Shown: positions 51,929-59,261 of the stretch, piece by piece
Position numbering within the stretch: position 1 is the stretch's first letter
How the letters are laid out: every line of letters starts with the position of its first letter
DNA from: Streptomyces sp. NBC_01689
GTDB taxonomy: Bacteria; Actinomycetota; Actinomycetes; Streptomycetales; Streptomycetaceae
Assembly: GCF_036250675.1 (NCBI RefSeq)
Contig: NZ_CP109592.1
Coordinates: forward strand, 5,146,001-5,210,000
DNA: 64,000 nt
Direction: 5' to 3'
Made by a program: the position numbers and the translations under genes
The notes under the pieces: model-generated
Database searches by the model: none
What the model was told of the DNA's origin: nothing
Seen by the model: only the letters and a program-made list of their open reading frames with translations

Positions 51929-52083
51929 GCAGTACCTTCTACCCGGTGGCCACGGCTCCGCGTCACGCCTCGACAGGCTCTTGCGGCCCGGGACTTCGGC
52001 GTGCGGGCGGCGGGGACGGGAGCGCGCCGCGGACCGGGTGCCCCTGCGACCGGCGGAGCCGCGGGGTCCCGGTCCACGGCCCG

Positions 52084-52497
52084 TCAGAGCGCGACGGCCG
52101 GATAGGCCTCGGTGTAGCTGTCGCCGTCGGCTCCGTGGTAGACGCACCTCCGCGCGGCGAGATCGACGTCGTACCGGACGACACCGGCCTTCCAGCAGCC
52201 CCGGACGAACTCGGGGAATGTGCTCTCACCCGCCTGGTCCGTGCGGAGTGCGGCGAGGAGGGCCGGGCGGTCGAACGGCGCGACGCCGACCGTGCCCGTG
52301 ATCAGGGGCTCGCCCTGGACGGCGACGGGACCCGCGTCGGTGAGGTAGAGCATCGTGTTCGACGGCACGGCCATCCGGCAGTGGGTGACCCCGGCCTGCC
52401 GCAGGACCTCCGCCAGCCAGGGGAACCCGCCGATCGCGGGGCGGATGGCGGCCGCACGGTCAAGGGCGGCCCGCAGGCGGTCGATCGCGTCGTTCAT
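52084..52497 (-). CDS. DUF1398 family protein
   Basis: The 137-residue cytoplasmic protein matches the DUF1398 (YbcV-like) family: an N-terminal helical segment, then FPWLAEVLRQAGVTHCRMAVPSNTMLYLT, TFPEFVRGCWKAGVVRYDVDLAARRCVYHG and the end SYTEAYPAV. Function is unknown in all members. The ATG has GGAGAC upstream. It is divergent from a MarR gene with palindromes between them, so it is a plausible target of that regulator. Confidence 0.8.
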   Translation of the reverse strand: MNDAIDRLRAALDRAAAIRPAIGGFPWLAEVLRQAGVTHCRMAVPSNTMLYLTDAGPVAVQGEPLITGTVGVAPFDRPALLAALRTDQAGESTFPEFVRGCWKAGVVRYDVDLAARRCVYHGADGDSYTEAYPAVAL

Positions 52498-52545
52498 GGT
52501 CGTCTCCGGGAGGGTGATCGGGCGGTTCCCCGCTTCCTGTTCCTA

Positions 52546-52583
52546 TACTGACAGTAGGTTCACAGAGTGGCAACATGTTGTCA
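52546..52583. promoter_or_regulatory. Palindromes in the DUF1398/MarR divergent promoter
   Basis: TACTG-A-CAGTA (52546-52556) and TGGCAACATGTTGTCA (52568-52583, palindromic with one mismatched pair) lie between the two starts; the second is 21 bp before the MarR ATG. MarR proteins usually bind such 16-18 bp palindromes to repress themselves and the divergent gene. Confidence 0.55.
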
Positions 52584-52603
52584 ATCAAAAGGAGTGGTGG
52601 GGC

Positions 52604-53056
52604 ATGCCGGACGAGATCGCGTTGCTGGTGGCGGACGTGTTCGAGGCGGCCGGAGTGCTGCGCAGGTCGGGTGAGGCGATCGCCGCGACGGAGGGGCAGA
52701 CGCAGGCCCGCTGGCAACTGCTGAGCGCGGTCTCCGCGAGCCCGCTGACCGTCGCGCAGGCCGCCCGCCGCCTCGGCGTCTCCCGGCAGGGGGTCCAGCG
52801 CGTCGCGAACGACCTCGTCGGTGAGGACCTGGCCGCCTTCCGGCCCAACCCCGACCACCGGGGTTCGCCGCTCCTGGCCCTCACCCCCGACGGCCATCGG
52901 GTGCTGGACGGGATCACGGCCCGTGCCGACGAGGCCCACCGCACGCTCGCCGCCGGCCTCCCCGAGGGTCGGATCGCCGACGCCCGCGCGCTGCTGCGCC
53001 AACTCATCGAGGAGGTCCGGGGCCACGATGCCGGTAGCCGGTACGGTAGCCGGTAG
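52604..53056 (+). CDS. MarR-family transcriptional regulator
   Basis: The 150-residue winged-helix protein has the helix-turn-helix SPLTVAQAARRLGVSRQGVQRVANDLV and wing AFRPNPDHRGSPLLALTPDG, followed by the dimerisation helices to RQLIEEVRGHD. The ATG at 52604 follows AAAAGGAGTGGTGGGGC. The C-terminus (AGSRYGSR) runs into GGTAGCCGGTAGC, the beginning of the repeat tract, and the stop codon lies only two bases before the first heptamer, so repeat slippage could change the tail. Confidence 0.9.
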   Translation: MPDEIALLVADVFEAAGVLRRSGEAIAATEGQTQARWQLLSAVSASPLTVAQAARRLGVSRQGVQRVANDLVGEDLAAFRPNPDHRGSPLLALTPDGHRVLDGITARADEAHRTLAAGLPEGRIADARALLRQLIEEVRGHDAGSRYGSR

Positions 53057-53058
53057 CC

Positions 53059-53191
53059 GGTGGCCGGTGGCCGGTGGCCGGTGGCCGGTGGCCGGTGGCC
53101 GGTGGCCGGTGGCCGGTGGCCGGTGGCCGGTGGCCGGTGGCCGGTGGCCGGTGGCCGGTGGCCGGTGGCCGGTGGCCGGTGGCCGGTGGCC
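53059..53191. repeat. Heptanucleotide minisatellite, 19 perfect copies
   Basis: GGTGGCC is repeated 19 times with no error over 133 bp. Related but decayed units (GGTAGCC) precede it inside the MarR stop region, and a broken unit (GGTGGGC) follows. The 7-bp unit passes through all frames. Confidence 0.98.
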
Positions 53192-53288
53192 GGTGGGCCC
53201 CGCCCCTCACCGGGCCTGGCGTCGGCCGCCCGGCCCCGGGTCCGGGCGGCCGACGTGTTGTCGGTGGCGGCGCCTACGCTCGTGAGGG

Positions 53289-54161
53289 ATGGCACAGACG
53301 TGGAGATGTTCGGGTCTGCGGTGGTCGGCCGACGGTCCCGTGCTGGTGTGGGGCGGCGGCCGGGTGAGCGCGCTGCCCCGGGGGAAGAGCGTCGCCTTCG
53401 CCGTGGCGGGCGACGGCGGACGGACATGCGTGGGCGCCCGGGGCAACGCGTGCCCCGTGCGGGCGGCCGTCCCCGGGCGGAGCACGGGCGCCCGCTGCGA
53501 GGAGTGCGCGCGGCTCGACCGGGCGCACTCGGTGGCCGCCGACACGATGGCCGATGACCCGCGCCCGTACCGCGTGTACCTCGCCTGGTTCGGACCCGGC
53601 ATGGTGAAGGTCGGGATCACCGGGTCGGCGCGCGGGCCGGCGCGGCTGCTGGAGCAGGGAGCCGTCTGCTTCAGCTGGCTGGGAGAGGGGCCGCTGATGG
53701 CCGCGCGGCGGGCCGAGGAGCTGCTGCGGGCCGCGCTCGGGGTGCCGGACCGGATCCGGTACGCCGACAAGCGACGGGCGCGGTCGGCGCTGCCGGACGC
53801 GGCTGAGCGGCCGGCGGAGATCCGCGAGCTGCACGCGCGCGCCACGGAGCTCGCGGGCTGGCCCGACTCCCTGCGGAGGGCGCCGTTCCTGGCCGTCGAC
53901 CACGTCGGGGTGTTCGGGCTGGACGGGGTCCCGCCGCCCGTGGGCGCGGTGAGTGAGCTGACCGCGGGCGGCGCGGTGAGCGGGGAGCTGGTCGCCGCCG
54001 CCGGACCCGATCTGCATCTGGCGACCGCGGACGGGGTGGTCGTGCTCGACACACGGCTCATGACCGGGTGGGACCTGATCGCGGGGGCGAGCGGATTCAC
54101 CGTGCCCGTACGGGAGTTCCGCGAGGCGGAGGACTCCGCGGTGCAGGACGGGCTGTTCTGA
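53289..54161 (+). CDS. DUF2797 family protein with GIY-YIG-like segment
   Basis: The 290-residue protein belongs to DUF2797. Residues 45-75 hold a Cys-rich zinc-binding-like region (TCVGARGNACPVR ... GARCEECARLD). Residues 92-125 read RVYLAWFGPGMVKVGITG, which follows the GIY-YIG nuclease pattern (Y-x-x-x-F ... VKVGIT ... R). The RAEELLRAALGVPDRIR segment follows. Whether it cuts nucleic acid is unknown: the canonical catalytic Arg and Glu cannot be assigned with certainty. The start ATG is about 100 bp after the minisatellite. Confidence 0.82.
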   Translation: MAQTWRCSGLRWSADGPVLVWGGGRVSALPRGKSVAFAVAGDGGRTCVGARGNACPVRAAVPGRSTGARCEECARLDRAHSVAADTMADDPRPYRVYLAWFGPGMVKVGITGSARGPARLLEQGAVCFSWLGEGPLMAARRAEELLRAALGVPDRIRYADKRRARSALPDAAERPAEIRELHARATELAGWPDSLRRAPFLAVDHVGVFGLDGVPPPVGAVSELTAGGAVSGELVAAAGPDLHLATADGVVVLDTRLMTGWDLIAGASGFTVPVREFREAEDSAVQDGLF

Positions 54162-54340
54162 GGACGCGGAGGCCGGCGGTCCGGTGGTGTGCCGGTGCGT
54201 GAGAGCGGTGGGAGCCCGGTTCCTCGGGGTCCGCTTTCGGGAAGGGGGTGGACCGGCGGTGACACTGACGGCGATCGTGGGCTCCATGAACGATCAACCC
54301 CTGACCCCTGTCGGCGACCGGCGCGGCGGGAGGTCCCCGC

Positions 54341-55249
54341 ATGCACACGGCTGACGCCGAGGACGTACGGCGGTTCTGGGAGCGGCTAGGGCTCCCGGGA
54401 CTCGTCGACGTCCACACCCACTTCATGCCCGAGCGGGTCCTGCGCAAGGTGTGGGACTACTTCGACGGTCTCGGCCCGCTGACCGGCGGCATCGAATGGC
54501 CCATCACCTACCGCGGGGACGAGGACGAACGGCTCGCGGTGATCCGCGGGTTCGGCGTACGGGCCTTCACCGCGATGCTCTATCCGCACAAGCCCGGCAT
54601 GGCGCGGTGGCTCAACTCGTGGGCCGTGGACTTCGCCGGCCGCACGCCCGACTGCCTCCACACCGCCACCCTCTTCCCGGAGCCGGACGCCGGGACGTAC
54701 GTACGGGAGGCGGTGGAGCAGGGCGCCCGCGTCTTCAAGGCGCACGTCCAGGTGGGCGCGTACGACCCGGCCGACCCGCTCCTCGACTCCAGTTGGGGCC
54801 TGCTCGCCGAGGCCGGGATCCCCGTCGTGATGCACTGCGGGTCCGGGCCCACGCCCGGCAAGTTCACCGGGCCCGGTCCGGCCGGCCGGGTCCTCGCCCG
54901 GCATCCGGGGCTGCGGCTGGTCGTCGCGCACCTGGGGATGCCCGAGTACGAGGAGTTCCTCGGTCTCGCGGAGCGCTACGCGGAGGTGCGGTTCGACACG
55001 ACGATGGCGTTCACGGACTTCAGCGAGCGGCTCGCGCCGTTCCCGCGGGAGGCGTCGGCCCGGCTCGCCGATCTCGGTGACCGGATCCTGCTCGGGACCG
55101 ACTTCCCGAACATCCCGTACCCCTACGCCCATCAACTGCACGCCCTGGAACGGCTCGGGCTCGGCGACGACTGGCTCCGGGCGGTCTGCCACGACAACGG
55201 CGCCCGCCTTTTCGGGATCGCGCCCCCGGCCGCGGACGGCCCCGGCTGA
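54341..55249 (+). CDS. Amidohydrolase-family metal-dependent hydrolase
   Basis: The 302-residue TIM-barrel enzyme is of the Amidohydro_2 (decarboxylase/lactonase-like) group. Metal ligands are VDVHTHFMPE (HxH), VMHCGSG (His) and LLGTDFPN (Asp); VAHLGMPEYEEFLGLA contains a further His. No signal peptide. The ATG follows GGGAGGTCCCCGC. The substrate is unknown. It precedes the two-component operon by 99 bp on the same strand but probably has its own control. Confidence 0.88.
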   Translation: MHTADAEDVRRFWERLGLPGLVDVHTHFMPERVLRKVWDYFDGLGPLTGGIEWPITYRGDEDERLAVIRGFGVRAFTAMLYPHKPGMARWLNSWAVDFAGRTPDCLHTATLFPEPDAGTYVREAVEQGARVFKAHVQVGAYDPADPLLDSSWGLLAEAGIPVVMHCGSGPTPGKFTGPGPAGRVLARHPGLRLVVAHLGMPEYEEFLGLAERYAEVRFDTTMAFTDFSERLAPFPREASARLADLGDRILLGTDFPNIPYPYAHQLHALERLGLGDDWLRAVCHDNGARLFGIAPPAADGPG

Positions 55250-55348
55250 CCCTCGCAGGGGTTTCCCTGAGAGGCGCCTGTGCGTTTCTCAGAAGAATCA
55301 CAGGTCGCCGAAAGAATGTTCTCAGCGGGGCCCAGCAAGGTGTCCGCT

Positions 55349-56089
55349 ATGACCACGACCTCGCCCCAGGGGCGCACCGAACTGCTGCGGCCGGACGGGA
55401 GCCCCGTCCGAGTCCTGGTGGTGGACGACGAGCTGTCGATCACCGAACTGCTGTCCATGGCCCTCCGGTACGAAGGGTGGCAGATCCGCAGCGCGGGTGA
55501 CGGACAGGGCGCGGTGCAGAGCGCACGCGAGTTCCGTCCCGACGCCGTGGTGCTGGACATGATGCTCCCCGACATGGACGGACTCGCGGTCCTGGGGCGG
55601 CTGCGCCGTGAACTGCCGGACGTGCCCGTCCTCTTCCTCACCGCCAAGGACGCCGTCGAGGACCGTATCGCCGGTCTGACGGCCGGCGGGGACGACTACG
55701 TCACCAAGCCGTTCAGCCTGGAGGAGGTCGTGGCCCGGCTGCGCGGACTGATCCGGCGCGCCGGCGCCGCCGACCGGCGCTCCGAGTCGACGCTGGTGGT
55801 CGGGGACCTGATCCTCGACGAGGACAGCCACGAGGTGTTCCGGGCCGGGGACAACATCCACCTCACCGCCACGGAGTTCGAGCTGCTGCGCTTCCTCATG
55901 CGCAACCCGCGGCGCGTGCTCAGCAAGGCACAGATCCTCGACCGCGTGTGGTCCTACGACTTCGGCGGCCAGGCCAACGTGGTCGAGCTCTACATCTCGT
56001 ATCTGCGCAGGAAGATAGACGCGGGGCGCGAGCCGATGATCCACACCCGGCGCGGAGCCGGTTACCTGATCAAACCCGCGGTGTCATGA
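55349..56089 (+). CDS. OmpR-family response regulator
   Basis: The 246-residue regulator has a receiver domain with acidic pocket VDDE, phosphoacceptor Asp70 (VVLDMMLPDMDG) and lysine in VTKPFS. The C-terminal winged-helix DNA-binding domain holds LTATEFELLRFLMRNPRRVLSKAQILDRVW and VVELYISYLRRKID. The start at MTTTSPQGRTEL is preferred to an in-frame ATG 69 bp upstream because that extension is not family-like. The stop overlaps the sensor kinase start (ATGA). Confidence 0.93.
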   Translation: MTTTSPQGRTELLRPDGSPVRVLVVDDELSITELLSMALRYEGWQIRSAGDGQGAVQSAREFRPDAVVLDMMLPDMDGLAVLGRLRRELPDVPVLFLTAKDAVEDRIAGLTAGGDDYVTKPFSLEEVVARLRGLIRRAGAADRRSESTLVVGDLILDEDSHEVFRAGDNIHLTATEFELLRFLMRNPRRVLSKAQILDRVWSYDFGGQANVVELYISYLRRKIDAGREPMIHTRRGAGYLIKPAVS

Positions 56090-57735
56090 GCGGACGACGA
56101 CGGCCGCGGAAGCAGGGGCGGGGGCGACCGCCGCGCACACTGCGGACCCGGCTCGTCGTCTATGCGATGACGCTCATCGCGGTGGTGTGCGCGGTGATCG
56201 GGACGGTGACGACGCTCGCGCTGCGGTCCCATCTGTACGACCAGCTGGACGACACGCTGGGCGAGGTCGCGGGCCGTGCCAGCGGCCCGTTGGCACCGGG
56301 CGGCGACCAGGCCGGCGGGGACACCGGGATTCCGCCGAACTCCCGGTCCGGCGGCGCCGGCATGGTCTCGGGCGGAGTCTTCGACTTCCTCACCCGGGGG
56401 CCGAACCAGGCGGACACCATCGGCGCCGTCGTCTCGAACGGCGTGATCACCAGGGCGGTCGTCTCCGAGGAGAACGCCACCAGTGTCGGCGGCGTCCCGG
56501 ACATGGGCATCAAGGAACTCGGCGCCGTCCAGAAGACCGCGCTCGGGTCCGTGCCGAGGACCGGCACCCACAGCGTGGACGTCCCCGGCCTCGGCGAGTA
56601 CCGCGTCGAGTACCGCGAGGGGTACCGGGGCGCCTACTACGTCGGCATCCCCACCAGGACCGTCACCAACACCGTCAACACCCTGGTCCTCGTCGAGGTC
56701 AGCGTCACCGGCGCCGGTCTCGTCGCGGCCGGCATCGCCGGGAGCGTCCTGGTCGGACTGGCCCTGCGGCCGCTGCGCAGGGTCGCCTCCACCGCCACGC
56801 GCGTCTCCGAACTGCCGCTGCACACCGGTGAGGTGACCCTCTACGAGCGCGTCCGGGAGTCCGAGGCCGACCCGCGCACCGAGGTCGGCCAGGTCGGTGC
56901 CGCGCTCAACCGGATGCTCGACCACGTCCACGGCGCGCTGCACGCCCGCCAGCAGAGCGAGACGCGGGTACGGCAGTTCGTCGCGGACGCCAGCCACGAG
57001 CTGCGCACCCCCCTGGCGTCGATCCGCGGGTACGCCGAGCTGACCCGGCGCGGCCGTGAGGAGACCGGCCCCGACACCCGGCACGCCCTCGGGCGGATCG
57101 AGTCCGAGGCCGCCCGGATGACCGGGCTGGTGGAGGACCTGCTGCTGCTCGCCCGCCTCGACGCCGGGCGTCCGCTCCAGTACGAGGACACCGACCTCGT
57201 CCCCCTCGTCATCGACGCGGTGAGCGACGCCCGGGCGGCCGGCCGGGACCATGACTGGCGCCTGGAGCTCCCGGACGAGCCGGCGCCGGTCCTCGCGGAC
57301 GCCGCCCGGCTGCAACAGGTCATGGTCAACCTGTTCGCGAACGCCAGGACGCACACCCCGCCCGGTACGACGGTCACCGCCCGCGTGCACCGGCACGGGC
57401 CCTGGCTGTGCGTGGACGTCCAGGACGACGGGCCGGGCATCCCGCCCGGCCTGCTGCCCCGCGTCTTCGAACGCTTCGCGCGCGGCGACTCCTCCCGCTC
57501 CCGCGCCTCCGGCTCGACCGGTCTGGGACTCGCGATCGTGCAGGCCGTCGCCGCCGCGCACGGGGGCGCCGTCACCGTCGACAGCGTGCCGGGCAGGACG
57601 GTGTTCACCCTGCACCTGCCCTCGCCGCCCGGTGCCGCGGCCGTGGACGCGGCACCGGAAACACGGGACGCGGCGGCGCGACACCACTCACAGGCACAGC
57701 ACAGCGCCACCACATCGGTGCGACAGGGCGTCTGA
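56086..57735 (+). CDS. Sensor histidine kinase
   Basis: The 549-residue membrane kinase has TM1 (VVYAMTLIAVVCAVIGTVTTLAL), an extracytoplasmic loop of about 150 residues, TM2 (VEVSVTGAGLVAAGIAGSVLVGLAL) and a HAMP domain. HisKA follows with the phosphorylated His at about residue 304 in DASHELRTPLASIRGY, then HATPase_c with N box (NLFANARTHTP), G1 (DDGPGIP) and GSTGLGLAIVQAV. It pairs with the overlapping OmpR regulator. Fourteen bp after its stop a glycosyltransferase gene begins, so the system probably controls, or responds to, surface glycan assembly. Confidence 0.93.
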   Translation: MSGRRRPRKQGRGRPPRTLRTRLVVYAMTLIAVVCAVIGTVTTLALRSHLYDQLDDTLGEVAGRASGPLAPGGDQAGGDTGIPPNSRSGGAGMVSGGVFDFLTRGPNQADTIGAVVSNGVITRAVVSEENATSVGGVPDMGIKELGAVQKTALGSVPRTGTHSVDVPGLGEYRVEYREGYRGAYYVGIPTRTVTNTVNTLVLVEVSVTGAGLVAAGIAGSVLVGLALRPLRRVASTATRVSELPLHTGEVTLYERVRESEADPRTEVGQVGAALNRMLDHVHGALHARQQSETRVRQFVADASHELRTPLASIRGYAELTRRGREETGPDTRHALGRIESEAARMTGLVEDLLLLARLDAGRPLQYEDTDLVPLVIDAVSDARAAGRDHDWRLELPDEPAPVLADAARLQQVMVNLFANARTHTPPGTTVTARVHRHGPWLCVDVQDDGPGIPPGLLPRVFERFARGDSSRSRASGSTGLGLAIVQAVAAAHGGAVTVDSVPGRTVFTLHLPSPPGAAAVDAAPETRDAAARHHSQAQHSATTSVRQGV

Positions 57736-57749
57736 CCAGAGTCGCTCCC

Positions 57750-59261
57750 ATGCGAACCGACTCTTCTCCCGGCGCCCTGCCGGCGCGGGAGCACCTTCCG
57801 GCCGGGTCCGCCGGTACGCCTGTCCTGGACGTGGTGATCCCCGTCCACAACGAGGAGAAGGACCTCCAGCGCTGTGTGGGGAGACTCCACGAACACCTCA
57901 GGCGCACGTTCCCGTACGCGTTCCGCATCACGGTCGCGGACAACGCGTCGACGGACAGCACGCCCCGGGTCGCCGCGCGGCTGGAGTCACGGATACCGGA
58001 GGTGCGGTCCCGCCGGCTCGAACAGAAGGGGCGCGGGCGCGCGCTGCGCACCGTGTGGTCGGCCTCGGACGCCCCGGTCCTCGCGTACATGGACGTCGAC
58101 CTGTCCACCGACCTCAACGCCCTGCTGCCGCTGGTGGCCCCGCTGATCTCGGGCCACTCCGACCTCGCCATCGGCTCCCGGCTCACCCGGAGTTCGCGTG
58201 TGGTGCGCGGCGCCAGACGGGAGTTCATCAGCCGCGGCTACAACCTGATCCTGCGCGGCTCGCTGCAGGCCCGCTTCTCCGACGCCCAGTGCGGCTTCAA
58301 GGCGATCCGCCGGGACGTCGCCCAGGTGCTGCTGCCGCTGGTCGAGGACACCGGCTGGTTCTTCGACACCGAGATGCTGGTGCTGGCCGAGCGGGCCGGG
58401 CTGCGCATCCACGAGGTGCCGGTCGACTGGGTCGACGACCCGGACTCGACCGTGCACATCGTGCGGACGGCGACCGACGACCTGAAGGGCGTCTGGCGCG
58501 TGGGGCGCGCCCTCGGCACCGGATCGCTGCCCCTGGACCGGCTCGCGCGCCCTTTCGGGGACGACCCGCGCGACCGCGACCTGACCGGCGTCCCCAAGGG
58601 CCTCGCCCGCCAGCTGGTCGGCTTCTGCGCGGTCGGCGCCCTGTCCACGCTCTTCTACCTGCTGCTCTACAGCGGCTTCCGCTCCTTCTCCGGCTCCCAG
58701 GCCGCCAACGCGCTCGCGCTGCTGGTCTCGGCGGTCGGCAACACCGCGGCCAACCGGCGGCTGACCTTCGGGGTCCGCGGCCGGGGCGGCGCGGTCCGCC
58801 ACCAGGCGCAGGGCCTGGTCGTCTTCGGCATCGGGCTCGCGCTGACCAGCGGATCGCTCGCCGCTCTGAACGCGGCCACGAGCAGCCCGGCGCACTCCAC
58901 CGAACTGGCGGTGCTGATCGCCGCCAACCTGGCCGCGACCGTGCTGCGGTTCCTGCTCTTCCGCGCCTGGGTCTTCCCGGACCGGCAGGACGGGCCGCGG
59001 TCTCCGGCGGCCGACCCGCACCGGCCGGCCCGGCCCGCCGCGCGCCCGGCGCAGCCGTACCCGCTGCCCGTGCGGCGGGGGCCGGTGGACCAGCGGCCGC
59101 TGTCCGTGCGGCAGGCGGCGCCCGCGGCCCGGGACGGCGACCCGGCTCCGTACGACGGAGCGCGGTTCCCCGCCGACGCCGCGGACCCCGACCAGGGGGA
59201 CCCGACCACGCGGACGCAGCCGGTGCGCCCGCACGACCACGACCCGAGGAACGCCCGATGA
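57750..59261 (+). CDS. Bifunctional GT2 glycosyltransferase with GtrA-like membrane domain
   Basis: The 503-residue fusion has an N-terminal GT2 domain (residues 28-260) of the dolichol-phosphate-mannose-synthase type, with VVIPVHNEEKDLQRCV, DNASTDST, metal-binding AYMDVDLSTD and CGFKAIRR. A GtrA-like four-helix membrane domain (290-420) follows, starting QLVGFCAVGALSTLFYLLLY, and then a disordered Pro/Arg/Asp tail. It likely transfers a sugar from a nucleotide donor to polyprenyl phosphate and helps flip it. The ATG at 57750 has no strong site but lies 14 bp after the kinase stop. ATGA overlap links it to the next gene. Confidence 0.9.
   Translation: MRTDSSPGALPAREHLPAGSAGTPVLDVVIPVHNEEKDLQRCVGRLHEHLRRTFPYAFRITVADNASTDSTPRVAARLESRIPEVRSRRLEQKGRGRALRTVWSASDAPVLAYMDVDLSTDLNALLPLVAPLISGHSDLAIGSRLTRSSRVVRGARREFISRGYNLILRGSLQARFSDAQCGFKAIRRDVAQVLLPLVEDTGWFFDTEMLVLAERAGLRIHEVPVDWVDDPDSTVHIVRTATDDLKGVWRVGRALGTGSLPLDRLARPFGDDPRDRDLTGVPKGLARQLVGFCAVGALSTLFYLLLYSGFRSFSGSQAANALALLVSAVGNTAANRRLTFGVRGRGGAVRHQAQGLVVFGIGLALTSGSLAALNAATSSPAHSTELAVLIAANLAATVLRFLLFRAWVFPDRQDGPRSPAADPHRPARPAARPAQPYPLPVRRGPVDQRPLSVRQAAPAARDGDPAPYDGARFPADAADPDQGDPTTRTQPVRPHDHDPRNAR

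Noticed and set aside
46571..52147. A minus-strand open frame of 1858 codons
   Set aside because: Most of it is out-of-frame or antisense to the two propeller genes, whose signal peptides and domains are clear. Its residues are Arg/His/Gly-rich, typical of a high-GC shadow frame.
53060..53557. Frames encoding AGGRWPV repeats across the heptamer tract
   Set aside because: All frames of a 7-bp repeat give the same periodic peptide; there is no ribosome site, and the DUF2797 gene starts independently at 53289.
57251..59257. Long plus-strand frame leading into the GT39 gene
   Set aside because: It is a shadow of the kinase and GT2-GtrA genes; the ATG at 59258 overlaps the GT2 stop and begins the conserved product.
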